5,370 nt of DNA. Origin: Candidatus Woesearchaeota archaeon. Its GTDB lineage: Archaea; Nanobdellota; Nanobdellia; Woesearchaeales; JACPBV01. The DNA lies in contig JACPBU010000084.1 in assembly GCA_016180165.1 (NCBI GenBank), positions 1-5,370 on the forward strand. Reading direction: 5' to 3'. The position numbers were made by a program, and so were the translations under genes. Position 1 is the first letter of the stretch; every line of letters begins with the position of its first letter. Positions 1 through 5,370 of the stretch are shown piece after piece. Under the pieces are notes generated by a model, which saw nothing but the letters and a program-made list of their open reading frames with translations, was not told the origin of the DNA and made no database searches.

Positions 1-995
1 TTTCCCGGCATTATCGATGAGCCCGGCTCCACTGCCGGCAGAATAATCTCACCGATAGCGGTGTTGGGGCCGGAGGCAAGCAGGCGGAGGTCGTTAGCTA
101 TTTTCAGGATATCGGCTGCAAGAAGCTTTACTGCGGCAGAGAGGTGGGCGATGTCGGTGTGGAATTGGGTGATTTCGATGCCGTCCTTTGGAATTTGGAA
201 TTCTGTTCCCGTTATTTCTTTCAATGCCTTCATTATCTCCGCCCTGAATCCTTTTTTTGTGTTGATGCCTGTGCCAACGGCGTTTCCACCGACGCCCAGC
301 TCTAATAGATTTTTCCTTGCTTCTTTGAGCCTTTCAATATCTTTTTCAATTGCCCTTGCGTAAGCGCCAAATTCCCGGCCCAAGGTTATCGGAACAGCGT
401 CCTGAAGATGGGTTCTTGCCGACTTGAAGATATGAGAAAATTCTGAGGCCTTTGAGCCCAATGCTGACCATAAGCCTGCTGCTGCATCGATTAGCGCTTT
501 TGATTTTTCGAAGGATACCATCCTTATTGCAGAGGGGACAATATTATTGGTTGACTGGCCCATATTCACGTGGTCGTTTGGGTGAATGATTGTTTTGTCG
601 CCTTTCTTTCCTCCGAGAATTTCGCAGGCAAGATTTGCGATGACTTCGTTGATATTCATATTTGAAGAAGTTCCTGAGCCGGACTGGAAGGCGTCAATAC
701 AGAACTGGTTTTCAAATTCCTCATTAATCCCTCCATTAAATCCTCCAACAAGCTCTCCAGAAAGGATTTTCTTTCCTGCCTGCTCAATCGCAGATGCTTT
801 GTTTATTTCAAGAAGCCCAAGGCTATGGTTTGCCCTTGCGCATGCTATCTTAAGCTTAACCATCGCCCGGATAAGCTCAATCGGAAATATCTCTCCTGCA
901 GCATTGAAATTTTCGAGAGAACGGGAGGTGTGGATGCCGTAGTATGCGCTGTCCGGAATTTCCTTCTCACCCAAAGAGTCTTTTTCGAGCCTCAC
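1..995 (-). CDS. Fumarase/aspartase superfamily lyase (class II fumarate hydratase or aspartate ammonia-lyase), C-terminus outside window
   Basis: This is the N-terminal 331 residues of a class II fumarase/aspartase-type lyase, cut by the window edge; relatives run to about 460-470 residues. Such enzymes reversibly add water or ammonia to fumarate as cytosolic homotetramers. Visible motifs in order are KDSLGE with YYGIHT (residues 18-23), SGSGT (105-109), HPNDHVN (138-144), QSTNN (147-151), RTHLQDA (194-200, holding the catalytic Thr-His pair) and GSSIMPG (325-331). The last is the family signature with the catalytic loop serine, and the frame leaves the window inside the next codon, which should be Lys. 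The GTG start at 995 is chosen because homology to family N-termini begins at once and a TATA-like box sits 23 nt upstream. There is no Shine-Dalgarno sequence, so the transcript is probably leaderless. Residues 81-92 are a Gly/Asn-rich insertion relative to E. coli FumC. HPND and EPGSSIMPG favour fumarase, while YYGIHT and SLENF also fit aspartase, so the substrate is left open. No frameshift is seen. Confidence 0.9.
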   Translation of the reverse strand, partial: MRLEKDSLGEKEIPDSAYYGIHTSRSLENFNAAGEIFPIELIRAMVKLKIACARANHSLGLLEINKASAIEQAGKKILSGELVGGFNGGINEEFENQFCIDAFQSGSGTSSNMNINEVIANLACEILGGKKGDKTIIHPNDHVNMGQSTNNIVPSAIRMVSFEKSKALIDAAAGLWSALGSKASEFSHIFKSARTHLQDAVPITLGREFGAYARAIEKDIERLKEARKNLLELGVGGNAVGTGINTKKGFRAEIMKALKEITGTEFQIPKDGIEITQFHTDIAHLSAAVKLLAADILKIANDLRLLASGPNTAIGEIILPAVEPGSSIMPG

Positions 996-1018
996 GCATA
1001 GACGGGATAGCCGGAGGT

Positions 1019-1024
1019 TTATAA
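1019..1024 (-). promoter_or_regulatory. TATA-like box for the lyase gene, spaced for a leaderless transcript
   Basis: The minus strand reads TTATAA here, preceded by a purine- and A-rich stretch that could serve as a BRE. Exactly 23 nt separate the box from the GTG at 995, so its centre lies about 26 nt upstream of the first coding base. That is the usual archaeal TATA-to-start-site distance, so transcription would begin at or near the start codon. This agrees with the lack of a ribosome binding site. The box lies in the 46-nt gap after the DUF2304 gene, where no T-run terminator is visible, so some read-through from upstream remains possible. Confidence 0.6.
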
Positions 1025-1041
1025 TCCTTATTCTATTTCTC

Positions 1042-1383
1042 CTACTCTTTTTCTTCTTTCAGCGCAAGCTTGCGGACAATCTCCTCGATGCGCTTCTGGC
1101 TCTTCCTCACAATGAGGTAGGTGTAAAATACTGCCCAGATAAGGAACATGAAGCCTATGATGATGAAAAAGTCCAGCCTTCTTGAAAGATTCAATGACCG
1201 GATGATGGGATCAAGTATCTGGGGGATGATGGAGAGGATAGTAAAAGCGATCCAGAGCGAAATCCAAAATGAAAACTCCCTGACTGTCAGTTCCCGGCGC
1301 TTGAAGTTCAGAAAAGTGATGTAGAGAAAGCCTAATCCTACCAGGATGCCCAACAATTGGATGCCTAAAATTTCAGATGCCAT
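1042..1383 (-). CDS. DUF2304 family small membrane protein, partner of the upstream glycosyltransferase
   Basis: This is a 113-residue integral membrane protein recognised as DUF2304. It has three hydrophobic helices (about 5-26, 37-57 and 71-92). A basic KRRELT loop follows the first helix, the aromatic REFSFWISLW stretch enters the second, and IIPQI ends it. The charged C-terminal tail (93-113, with KRIEEIVRKLALKEEKE) is likely helical or coiled-coil and faces the cytoplasm by the positive-inside rule. The biochemical role of the family is not established. It is commonly encoded beside GT2 glycosyltransferases in polysaccharide and glycan loci, and here the ATG lies one base after the stop of such a gene. 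An accessory or membrane-anchoring role for that enzyme is therefore my inference. A GGTGGAGG stretch at 1397-1404, inside the preceding gene, is 13 nt from the start, which is rather far. Termination-reinitiation coupling probably drives translation. Confidence 0.85.
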   Translation of the reverse strand: MASEILGIQLLGILVGLGFLYITFLNFKRRELTVREFSFWISLWIAFTILSIIPQILDPIIRSLNLSRRLDFFIIIGFMFLIWAVFYTYLIVRKSQKRIEEIVRKLALKEEKE

Positions 1384-1384
1384 C

Positions 1385-2044
1385 TTATTTGGTCAGCCTC
1401 CACCAGAGCATACTGCATATTATCTTGATGCCATCAAAGATCGTTGTTCCCTTGTAGCGGTCAGCATAGATTGTTTTTATCGGAACCTGGGCGTATCTGA
1501 GCTTTTGGATGCCCATATTGGCAATCATCTCGGTCTCCATGCTGTAAGAGGAGGATGACCACCTCACCTTTTTATAGGCTTCGGCGGTGAATGCCCGGTA
1601 GCCACATTGGGTGTCGGCTATGCTTACCCCAAAAAGGAGGCTCATCACTTTGCTGAGGCCCCAATTGCCTATCCGAAAAACGGCTGGCATCTGCTGTGAG
1701 AACTTACGAAAGCCAAAAACAATATCATGGCTATTAAGCCTTTCCAGAAAGTTTGGAATCTCCTCAGGATCATGCTGGGTGTCTGCGTCGAGCACAACAA
1801 GTGAATGCGCTCCTTTCATGACTGCATAATCGCATCCTGTCTTCAGGGCAGCACCTTTGCCAAGATTAATCACATGCCTAAGGACAACGGCACCTTCCTC
1901 TTTGGCTGCTCCAGCTGTTCCATCAGTGCTGCCGTCGTCGACCACCAAAACTTTGCCGAATCTCTTTGCTTTTGCAACAACCTCTGTGATATTATGCTCC
2001 TCGTTGCGGGCAGGGATGATGAGCCAGGCATTCTCTTGTTCCAT
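1385..2044 (-). CDS. Family 2 glycosyltransferase, DPM1-like (polyprenyl-phosphate sugar synthase type)
   Basis: This is a complete 219-residue GT-A fold enzyme that probably moves a hexose from a nucleotide sugar to a polyprenyl (dolichyl) phosphate on the cytoplasmic face of the membrane. Motifs in order are PARNEE (11-16), VVDDGSTDGT (34-43, nucleotide binding), NLGKGAAL (60-67), DADTQHDPEEIP (86-97, the DxD metal site), DTQCGYRAF (144-152), METEM (169-173) and YADRYKGTT (193-201). This set matches DPM1/AglJ-like enzymes. The long C-terminal membrane domain of AglD-type proteins is absent; only an amphipathic tail ending MLWWRLTK follows, so membrane contact may depend on the DUF2304 protein downstream. 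ATG at 2044 is preferred because GGAG lies 8 nt before it. An in-frame GTG at 2053 would add three residues, but it overlaps that GGAG and has no ribosome binding site of its own. The gene follows aglB by 21 nt, consistent with an operon. The sugar cannot be told from sequence (Man, Glc and others remain possible). Confidence 0.92.
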   Translation of the reverse strand: MEQENAWLIIPARNEEHNITEVVAKAKRFGKVLVVDDGSTDGTAGAAKEEGAVVLRHVINLGKGAALKTGCDYAVMKGAHSLVVLDADTQHDPEEIPNFLERLNSHDIVFGFRKFSQQMPAVFRIGNWGLSKVMSLLFGVSIADTQCGYRAFTAEAYKKVRWSSSSYSMETEMIANMGIQKLRYAQVPIKTIYADRYKGTTIFDGIKIICSMLWWRLTK

Positions 2045-2052
2045 GTTTGACA

Positions 2053-2056
2053 CTCC
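2053..2056 (-). promoter_or_regulatory. Shine-Dalgarno sequence deciding the GT2 start
   Basis: GGAG on the minus strand lies 8 nt before the ATG at 2044, inside the short gap after the aglB stop. Its last G is also the first base of the alternative GTG start at 2053, so only the ATG is correctly placed to use it. Confidence 0.6.
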
Positions 2057-2065
2057 ATTAAACTT

Positions 2066-5000
2066 TCATTCCTGTGAGATGTTTCCGCTGGAAGGTGAAC
2101 TTCCATCAGCTGGAGCAGAGGAACTCCCAGGGGGGGAGATGATTGGGGCGATTTCTTCATCTGCCATATCCTCTTTTTTTTGTTCTGTTACATTTCTCCA
2201 AATGGGGTGCATGTTTGTTGCATTGCCCAGCCAGTTTATCTTCCATACCTGTATCCTGCTGCCAAAGATGGACTGCTCTTCTGAAATCTTTTCAACGAAC
2301 TTCAGCCCATGGCCTTCCAGATAAAAAAGCCTTGAAAAGAATGACAATGTGAGTTCCGGATCGCTGATGACAGCGATAAACTCCTGCTCTTTCGACGGAA
2401 CGAGAAGCATGCCCATCGGCAAAGATTGGTTGAACTCCTTCTTTACGATAGTTCCATCGGCCCTGGGCATCGCAATCAACTTAGGATATCTCCTGCCCTG
2501 GCTTGTTTCGATGCCATCGGTCTCAAGAGTTGCGGTATCGATGGTGATGGCGATGCCCCTGTCGAGGCTGCATTGCACTTTTGTGGTGCCTGCATTTCTG
2601 CAATTAACCCTCCCCTGATACTGGGGCCATGGCGCAATCCAGTCATTGGCATCCCTGCTGTTTTTTATGGCCAGCACCTCAAAATAGAGGTCTTCAGCAT
2701 CTGCTTCGGCGATTCCGAGATAGGATTGGAGGAAAGTTATGCTTTTCTCTTTATCTTTCTGGTATCCATCCTGCTTCAATGTCTTATAGACAAGCGCTTT
2801 TTGGAAATCCCATAAGGCAAAGTGGGACCAGACAGGGGCCTTTCCGACCATATCCTCTGAGGCAATAAAATAATTCTCTGGCGGAGAGCAGTGGGTAAAT
2901 GATAACACTCTCCCGATTGCCGCTTCAGAAATGTTTTTTTCCCTAAGCATCTTTTCTGCTTTCCCTTTATCTTCTTTGACAATAACCCTGAGCAGAGCTA
3001 TTGCCTCAGGCGGATCTTTGACTTCGCCAGACAAGGAATCGAACGCATCGTTCTGGCCGCAATCAAGCATACGCAGGACTCCGGCAGCATACCCCTCATC
3101 TTCTGCGAGAAGGGCTGAGCCAACCCAATGGGCATTTGGGGAATTCTGGGAAGTTCCGTCGAAGGTAACCGGCCTGTTGGCCAGCGCCTTGAACCAATGC
3201 CCAAAATCCCACCAGGAGTTTATAATAGCCTCTTTGGCTGCTGCCTTATCGATACCTTCCAGCGATTTCTGCCATGCGTCATTTATCAGAGGAACCTGCT
3301 GGAAAGACTGGCTTTTTGCTGCAGAAAAAATAGGGAAGACAACCATCAGGACCACAATCGCTCCAATCCCTTTTGCAATAGCGCCGTTAAGCTTAAGGCT
3401 TCCCGTGAGCCCTTCGACGCCCCTCTCATATATCTCTTTCAATGCAAGGGAAAGGCACAATGCAAAAGGGGGAGCTGCAAGGAGGGCATAACGGACGCCT
3501 TTGATGCTTGCAAAGAGCACTGCAGAAAGCCAAATGAGCATGAGCATCGCAAAGAATATATTTGGCGACTGCTCTCTTTTTTTGAGAAGATACAACAAGG
3601 TGACGATAAAGGGAAGGCCCATCAACGGTAGGAATAAGAAGGGGCTGGCCAGATTGAGTGGGATCACTGCCATCAGGAAGATGGCGCTCCCGAGCAATGC
3701 TATCGAGCGATGCTTCTTGTCTTCAATCCTTGACGATAACAATGCCATAAGGCCAAGGAGAGCAATTATCAGGTAAGGCTTCCTTACGGCGACTGCATCA
3801 ATCGCCTGTTTAAGCGAAGTTGGATTCTGTTCCGCAACTGTCGTAAAGACATTTGGCCAGACAGAGCTAACAGCAACCTCTTTCAGCTTCAGGAAGGAGC
3901 CTGGACCAGTGATGATATCATTAACTGCCTGAAATCCGGAAAAAAAAGAAGTAAACAAAACTGCAGAGAAGATGAAAACGATAAAAGCTGTGAACAATCC
4001 TCCCAAAGCATCTTTCTTTACTGGAGAAGAAGCGACGAAAATAAGGAATGCGGTAGAGGCTGCTGCAACATACAAGACGACAAGCCACCAGCCACCGGAC
4101 CAAGAGAAGCTGAACAAGCCAACAAACAACCCGGAAGCGAGGGCGTAGGCTGCTTTCTTAACCTTCGAGACTGCAAACAGCGATTCTGTAAAAAGCCAGA
4201 TGACCATCAGGGGGAAGAAAACATTATAGATATCATTGTCGGCGAAGCCGCCGGAAGTCCTCGCAAGCAGTGCCGGATGCAGTGAAAATATTATTGCCGC
4301 CAGGAAGCCGCCTACATTTCCTGCAACCCTTCTTCCGAGGAAAAAAAGAGGGAGCAAGCTTAAGAGCGAGAAAATTACTGGCGTGAAAAATGCAGCAGTC
4401 ATCAGAGAGATGGAAGGCTTCATCGCTTTCATGAGCTTATAGACTGAAGCAATGCTGTATGCGTGGAACATATCAAACGGAACAAATCTACCTTTTGGAG
4501 CATACATAAAATTGTCATAGGGGGCTTCCCTTCCTTCTGCGTCCTTTTTCAGCTCATCGCCCGGATGGCCGTTTTTGATAATATTGCCGGCGTGCCTCAT
4601 CCAATAATAAGGGTCAATGCCTAACAAGTAGGTCTGGCCTGAACTGTCCTGCATCGTCGAGCGGAAGTATGCAGACGTCGCTGCAATCTGACTGTTAATG
4701 TCCTGCGATTTCTGCTTTCTTAACTTTTGAAATTCAGCCTCAACAAGCGCATTCTTGTTGGGCTCAGGAAGATTTGGGTACTGCTGGCTTATCTGGCCAA
4801 GGATGCCCGCTTTAATATTCTGGTAGACTGCATCCTGGGCAATAGTGTCGGTAATGGGAAGAACAGCGGGCTGCAGCCTCAGATATAAGCTGAGGAGCAA
4901 AGGTATCAGCAATAAGGCAAAAGCAAGGAAAATCTTCTTATGCCTTGCAAATGAAGAAAACATCTTAGTGATATCCACCTCAGGCATCTCCTCGCCTTTT

Positions 5001-5266
5001 TCTTCATCTTTTTGGTGTGCGGGCGTATGAAGCTTGCCCTCTTCTGGCTGAGTGAGTTTCCTGAAGAATCCTTTAACTTTAGAAAAATCGATGGAAATCT
5101 CATCCTCATCCTGCCCTTTCTTTGAGGTATATCCCTTAGGCTGATGAGGAGCTGCCCTTGCCTCTTCCTTTTTTGGCTCTCCCCTGCCTTCTTTTTTCTT
5201 CTTAAAAAAATCTTTCACCTTACCAAAATCAAGGCTCATGTCGTCTTCTTCATCATCAAAAGGCAT
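2066..5266 (-). CDS. aglB: AglB/STT3 oligosaccharyltransferase catalytic subunit with long charged N-terminal extension
   Basis: This 1066-residue membrane enzyme transfers a lipid-linked glycan to Asn in Asn-X-Ser/Thr sequons outside the cell. A charged cytoplasmic region (1-110) with a repeated module precedes TM1 (about 111-131). An enlarged external loop follows, ending in GIDPYYWMR with the first catalytic Asp (D218). TM2-TM13 occupy about 290-650. DND (343-345) is the second acidic metal motif, and TVAE (476-479) matches the TIXE motif of external loop 5. R592 in GVRYALL may be the conserved Arg before TM12. The extracellular C-terminal domain (about 651-1066) carries WWDFGHW (685-691, the WWDYG acceptor-binding motif with Phe for Tyr), DMVGK (805-809, probably the DK-type motif), four Cys (735, 793, 889, 899) that could form disulphides, and a Ser/Pro/Gly tail. 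ATG at 5266 is preferred over an in-frame TTG at 5296, because GAGGTG lies 9 nt before the ATG and the TTG would lie upstream of the predicted transcription start. It is the first gene of the unit. Confidence 0.95.
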   Translation of the reverse strand: MPFDDEEDDMSLDFGKVKDFFKKKKEGRGEPKKEEARAAPHQPKGYTSKKGQDEDEISIDFSKVKGFFRKLTQPEEGKLHTPAHQKDEEKGEEMPEVDITKMFSSFARHKKIFLAFALLLIPLLLSLYLRLQPAVLPITDTIAQDAVYQNIKAGILGQISQQYPNLPEPNKNALVEAEFQKLRKQKSQDINSQIAATSAYFRSTMQDSSGQTYLLGIDPYYWMRHAGNIIKNGHPGDELKKDAEGREAPYDNFMYAPKGRFVPFDMFHAYSIASVYKLMKAMKPSISLMTAAFFTPVIFSLLSLLPLFFLGRRVAGNVGGFLAAIIFSLHPALLARTSGGFADNDIYNVFFPLMVIWLFTESLFAVSKVKKAAYALASGLFVGLFSFSWSGGWWLVVLYVAAASTAFLIFVASSPVKKDALGGLFTAFIVFIFSAVLFTSFFSGFQAVNDIITGPGSFLKLKEVAVSSVWPNVFTTVAEQNPTSLKQAIDAVAVRKPYLIIALLGLMALLSSRIEDKKHRSIALLGSAIFLMAVIPLNLASPFLFLPLMGLPFIVTLLYLLKKREQSPNIFFAMLMLIWLSAVLFASIKGVRYALLAAPPFALCLSLALKEIYERGVEGLTGSLKLNGAIAKGIGAIVVLMVVFPIFSAAKSQSFQQVPLINDAWQKSLEGIDKAAAKEAIINSWWDFGHWFKALANRPVTFDGTSQNSPNAHWVGSALLAEDEGYAAGVLRMLDCGQNDAFDSLSGEVKDPPEAIALLRVIVKEDKGKAEKMLREKNISEAAIGRVLSFTHCSPPENYFIASEDMVGKAPVWSHFALWDFQKALVYKTLKQDGYQKDKEKSITFLQSYLGIAEADAEDLYFEVLAIKNSRDANDWIAPWPQYQGRVNCRNAGTTKVQCSLDRGIAITIDTATLETDGIETSQGRRYPKLIAMPRADGTIVKKEFNQSLPMGMLLVPSKEQEFIAVISDPELTLSFFSRLFYLEGHGLKFVEKISEEQSIFGSRIQVWKINWLGNATNMHPIWRNVTEQKKEDMADEEIAPIISPPGSSSAPADGSSPSSGNISQE
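4934..5257 (-). repeat. Degenerate three-copy protein repeat in the AglB cytoplasmic N-terminus
   Basis: Three blocks each join an acidic cluster to a short hydrophobic/basic amphipathic segment. Copy 1 is DDEEDDM then SLDFGKVKDFFKK (residues 11-23). Copy 2 is DEDE then ISIDFSKVKGFFRK (57-70). Copy 3, more diverged, is VDITKMFSSFARHKK (97-111) and runs straight into TM1. Copies 1 and 2 share [IL]DF[GS]KVK[DG]FF[KR]K. The corresponding DNA of these two copies is only moderately similar, so the duplication is old and kept at the protein level. Lys/Glu/Pro-rich linkers that are probably disordered separate the blocks. Confidence 0.7.
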
Positions 5267-5275
5267 AGTGTAGTG

Positions 5276-5281
5276 CACCTC
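5276..5281 (-). promoter_or_regulatory. Shine-Dalgarno sequence of aglB
   Basis: GAGGTG on the minus strand lies 9 nt before the ATG at 5266 and matches the archaeal consensus GGAGGTG well. It is the main reason for choosing that start. It is also the downstream arm of the palindrome at 5276-5288, so it may be hidden by base pairing. Confidence 0.65.
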
Positions 5282-5288
5282 GGAGGTG
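5276..5288. repeat. Perfect 13-bp palindrome covering the aglB ribosome binding site
   Basis: CACCTC and GAGGTG flank one central base, giving a perfect 6-bp dyad. On the minus strand CACCTC comes first and GAGGTG, the Shine-Dalgarno sequence, second. CACCTC is the same sequence as the archaeal 16S rRNA anti-Shine-Dalgarno. The dyad spans the predicted transcription start near 5286, so it could be an operator in DNA or, if transcription starts far enough upstream, a small hairpin in mRNA (5-bp stem, 3-nt loop). Confidence 0.5.
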
Positions 5289-5308
5289 TCAGGCAAATTT
5301 CGGTGGGG

Positions 5309-5315
5309 TTAAAAA
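5309..5315 (-). promoter_or_regulatory. TATA-like box of the aglB operon
   Basis: The minus strand reads TTTTTAA, preceded by GGGGGAAAGC, whose purines could act as a BRE. Its centre near 5312 predicts transcription starting around 5286, which leaves a leader of about 20 nt holding GAGGTG before the ATG at 5266. This layout would exclude the TTG at 5296 as a start. A second TTTTTAA on the same strand lies 39 nt further upstream at 5348-5354 and is an alternative box. Confidence 0.5.
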
Positions 5316-5333
5316 GCTTTCCCCCAGCTTTTT
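5311..5333. repeat. Inverted repeat overlapping the aglB TATA-like box
   Basis: AAAAAGCT (5311-5318) and AGCTTTTT (5326-5333) are perfect 8-base arms around a 7-base C-rich loop. One arm contains most of the TATA-like box. On either strand the hairpin ends in a run of five T, so it may also help end transcription from a gene outside the window. A smaller dyad, TTTGC/GCAAA with a 4-base loop, follows at 5331-5344. Confidence 0.45.
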
Positions 5334-5349
5334 GCTTGCGCAAATGCTT

Positions 5350-5370
5350 AAAAATCCCTCTTGGATTTTT
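5350..5370. repeat. Inverted repeat at the right edge, possible terminator of an upstream gene
   Basis: AAAAATCC (5350-5357) and GGATTTTT (5363-5370) are perfect 8-base arms around the loop CTCTT. Read on either strand, the hairpin ends in five T, which fits a terminator for a neighbouring gene beyond the window. It touches the last base, so the arms could be longer than seen here. A regulatory role for aglB is the other possibility. Confidence 0.4.

Noticed and set aside
586..942. Plus-strand frame of 118 codons near the left end
   Set aside because: The opposite strand encodes conserved fumarase/aspartase sequence throughout, including SGSGT and the N-terminal motifs, so this frame is a mirror of it.
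1..995. Argininosuccinate lyase or adenylosuccinate lyase for the left-hand enzyme
   Set aside because: They share the GSSxMPxK loop, but the N-terminal YYGIHT/RSLENF, SGSGT and HPNDHVN motifs belong to the fumarase/aspartase branch.
2045..2053. GTG at 2053 as the GT2 start
   Set aside because: It has no ribosome binding site of its own and overlaps the GGAG that serves the ATG at 2044. The three-residue difference is minor.
1857..2324. Plus-strand frame of 155 codons across the aglB/GT2 junction
   Set aside because: It is antisense to two well-supported genes, resembles no known protein and has Ser- and Cys-rich shadow composition.
2931..3491. Open plus-strand frame of 186 codons opposite aglB
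   Set aside because: It lies wholly antisense to the conserved C-terminal domain of AglB, shows no recognisable family and is rich in Ser, Arg and Pro, as expected of a shadow frame.
5267..5296. TTG at 5296 as the aglB start, adding ten residues
   Set aside because: The predicted transcription start near 5286 lies downstream of it, TTG is a weak start, and GAGGTG is placed for the ATG at 5266. It remains possible if transcription begins from the upstream TTTTTAA at 5348-5354.
1..5370. CRISPR array, insertion sequence, tRNA or rRNA
   Set aside because: No regularly spaced direct repeats, transposase motifs or tRNA-like arms were seen. The only intergenic stretches are 104, 21, 1 and 46 nt long.

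Overview
The window looks archaeal. The reasons are an AglB/STT3 oligosaccharyltransferase, A/T-rich TATA-like boxes at the archaeal spacing upstream of two gene starts, one apparently leaderless gene, and a DUF2304 protein beside a family 2 glycosyltransferase. The long charged N-terminal extension and the large first external loop of AglB remind me of sequences from DPANN archaea (Woesearchaeales-like). That placement is from memory and is tentative. Base composition is moderate, with no abrupt change across the window.

All four supported genes lie on the minus strand, so the biological order runs from right to left. Positions 5267-5370 are upstream DNA with several short inverted repeats, a TATA-like box at 5309-5315 and a Shine-Dalgarno sequence buried in a perfect palindrome. 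Next come aglB (5266-2066), a DPM1-like GT2 glycosyltransferase (2044-1385) and a three-helix DUF2304 membrane protein (1383-1042). The gaps are 21 and 1 nucleotides, so these three genes almost certainly form one transcription unit. After a 46-nt gap holding a second TATA-like box, a fumarase/aspartase-superfamily lyase starts with GTG at 995 and runs off the left edge of the window (331 complete residues seen).

The three-gene unit reads as a small protein N-glycosylation cassette. The GT2 enzyme would charge a polyprenyl phosphate lipid with a sugar on the cytoplasmic face. The DUF2304 protein probably assists it at the membrane. AglB transfers the finished glycan to Asn-X-Ser/Thr sites outside the cell. 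The lyase belongs to central or amino-acid metabolism and shows no functional link to the cassette; it appears to have its own promoter.

No RNA genes, mobile elements, CRISPR arrays or pseudogenes were found. The most interesting points are the repeated cytoplasmic module at the AglB N-terminus, an approximately 70-residue insertion before its first catalytic Asp, sequons near AglB's own C-terminus, and the structured aglB leader.
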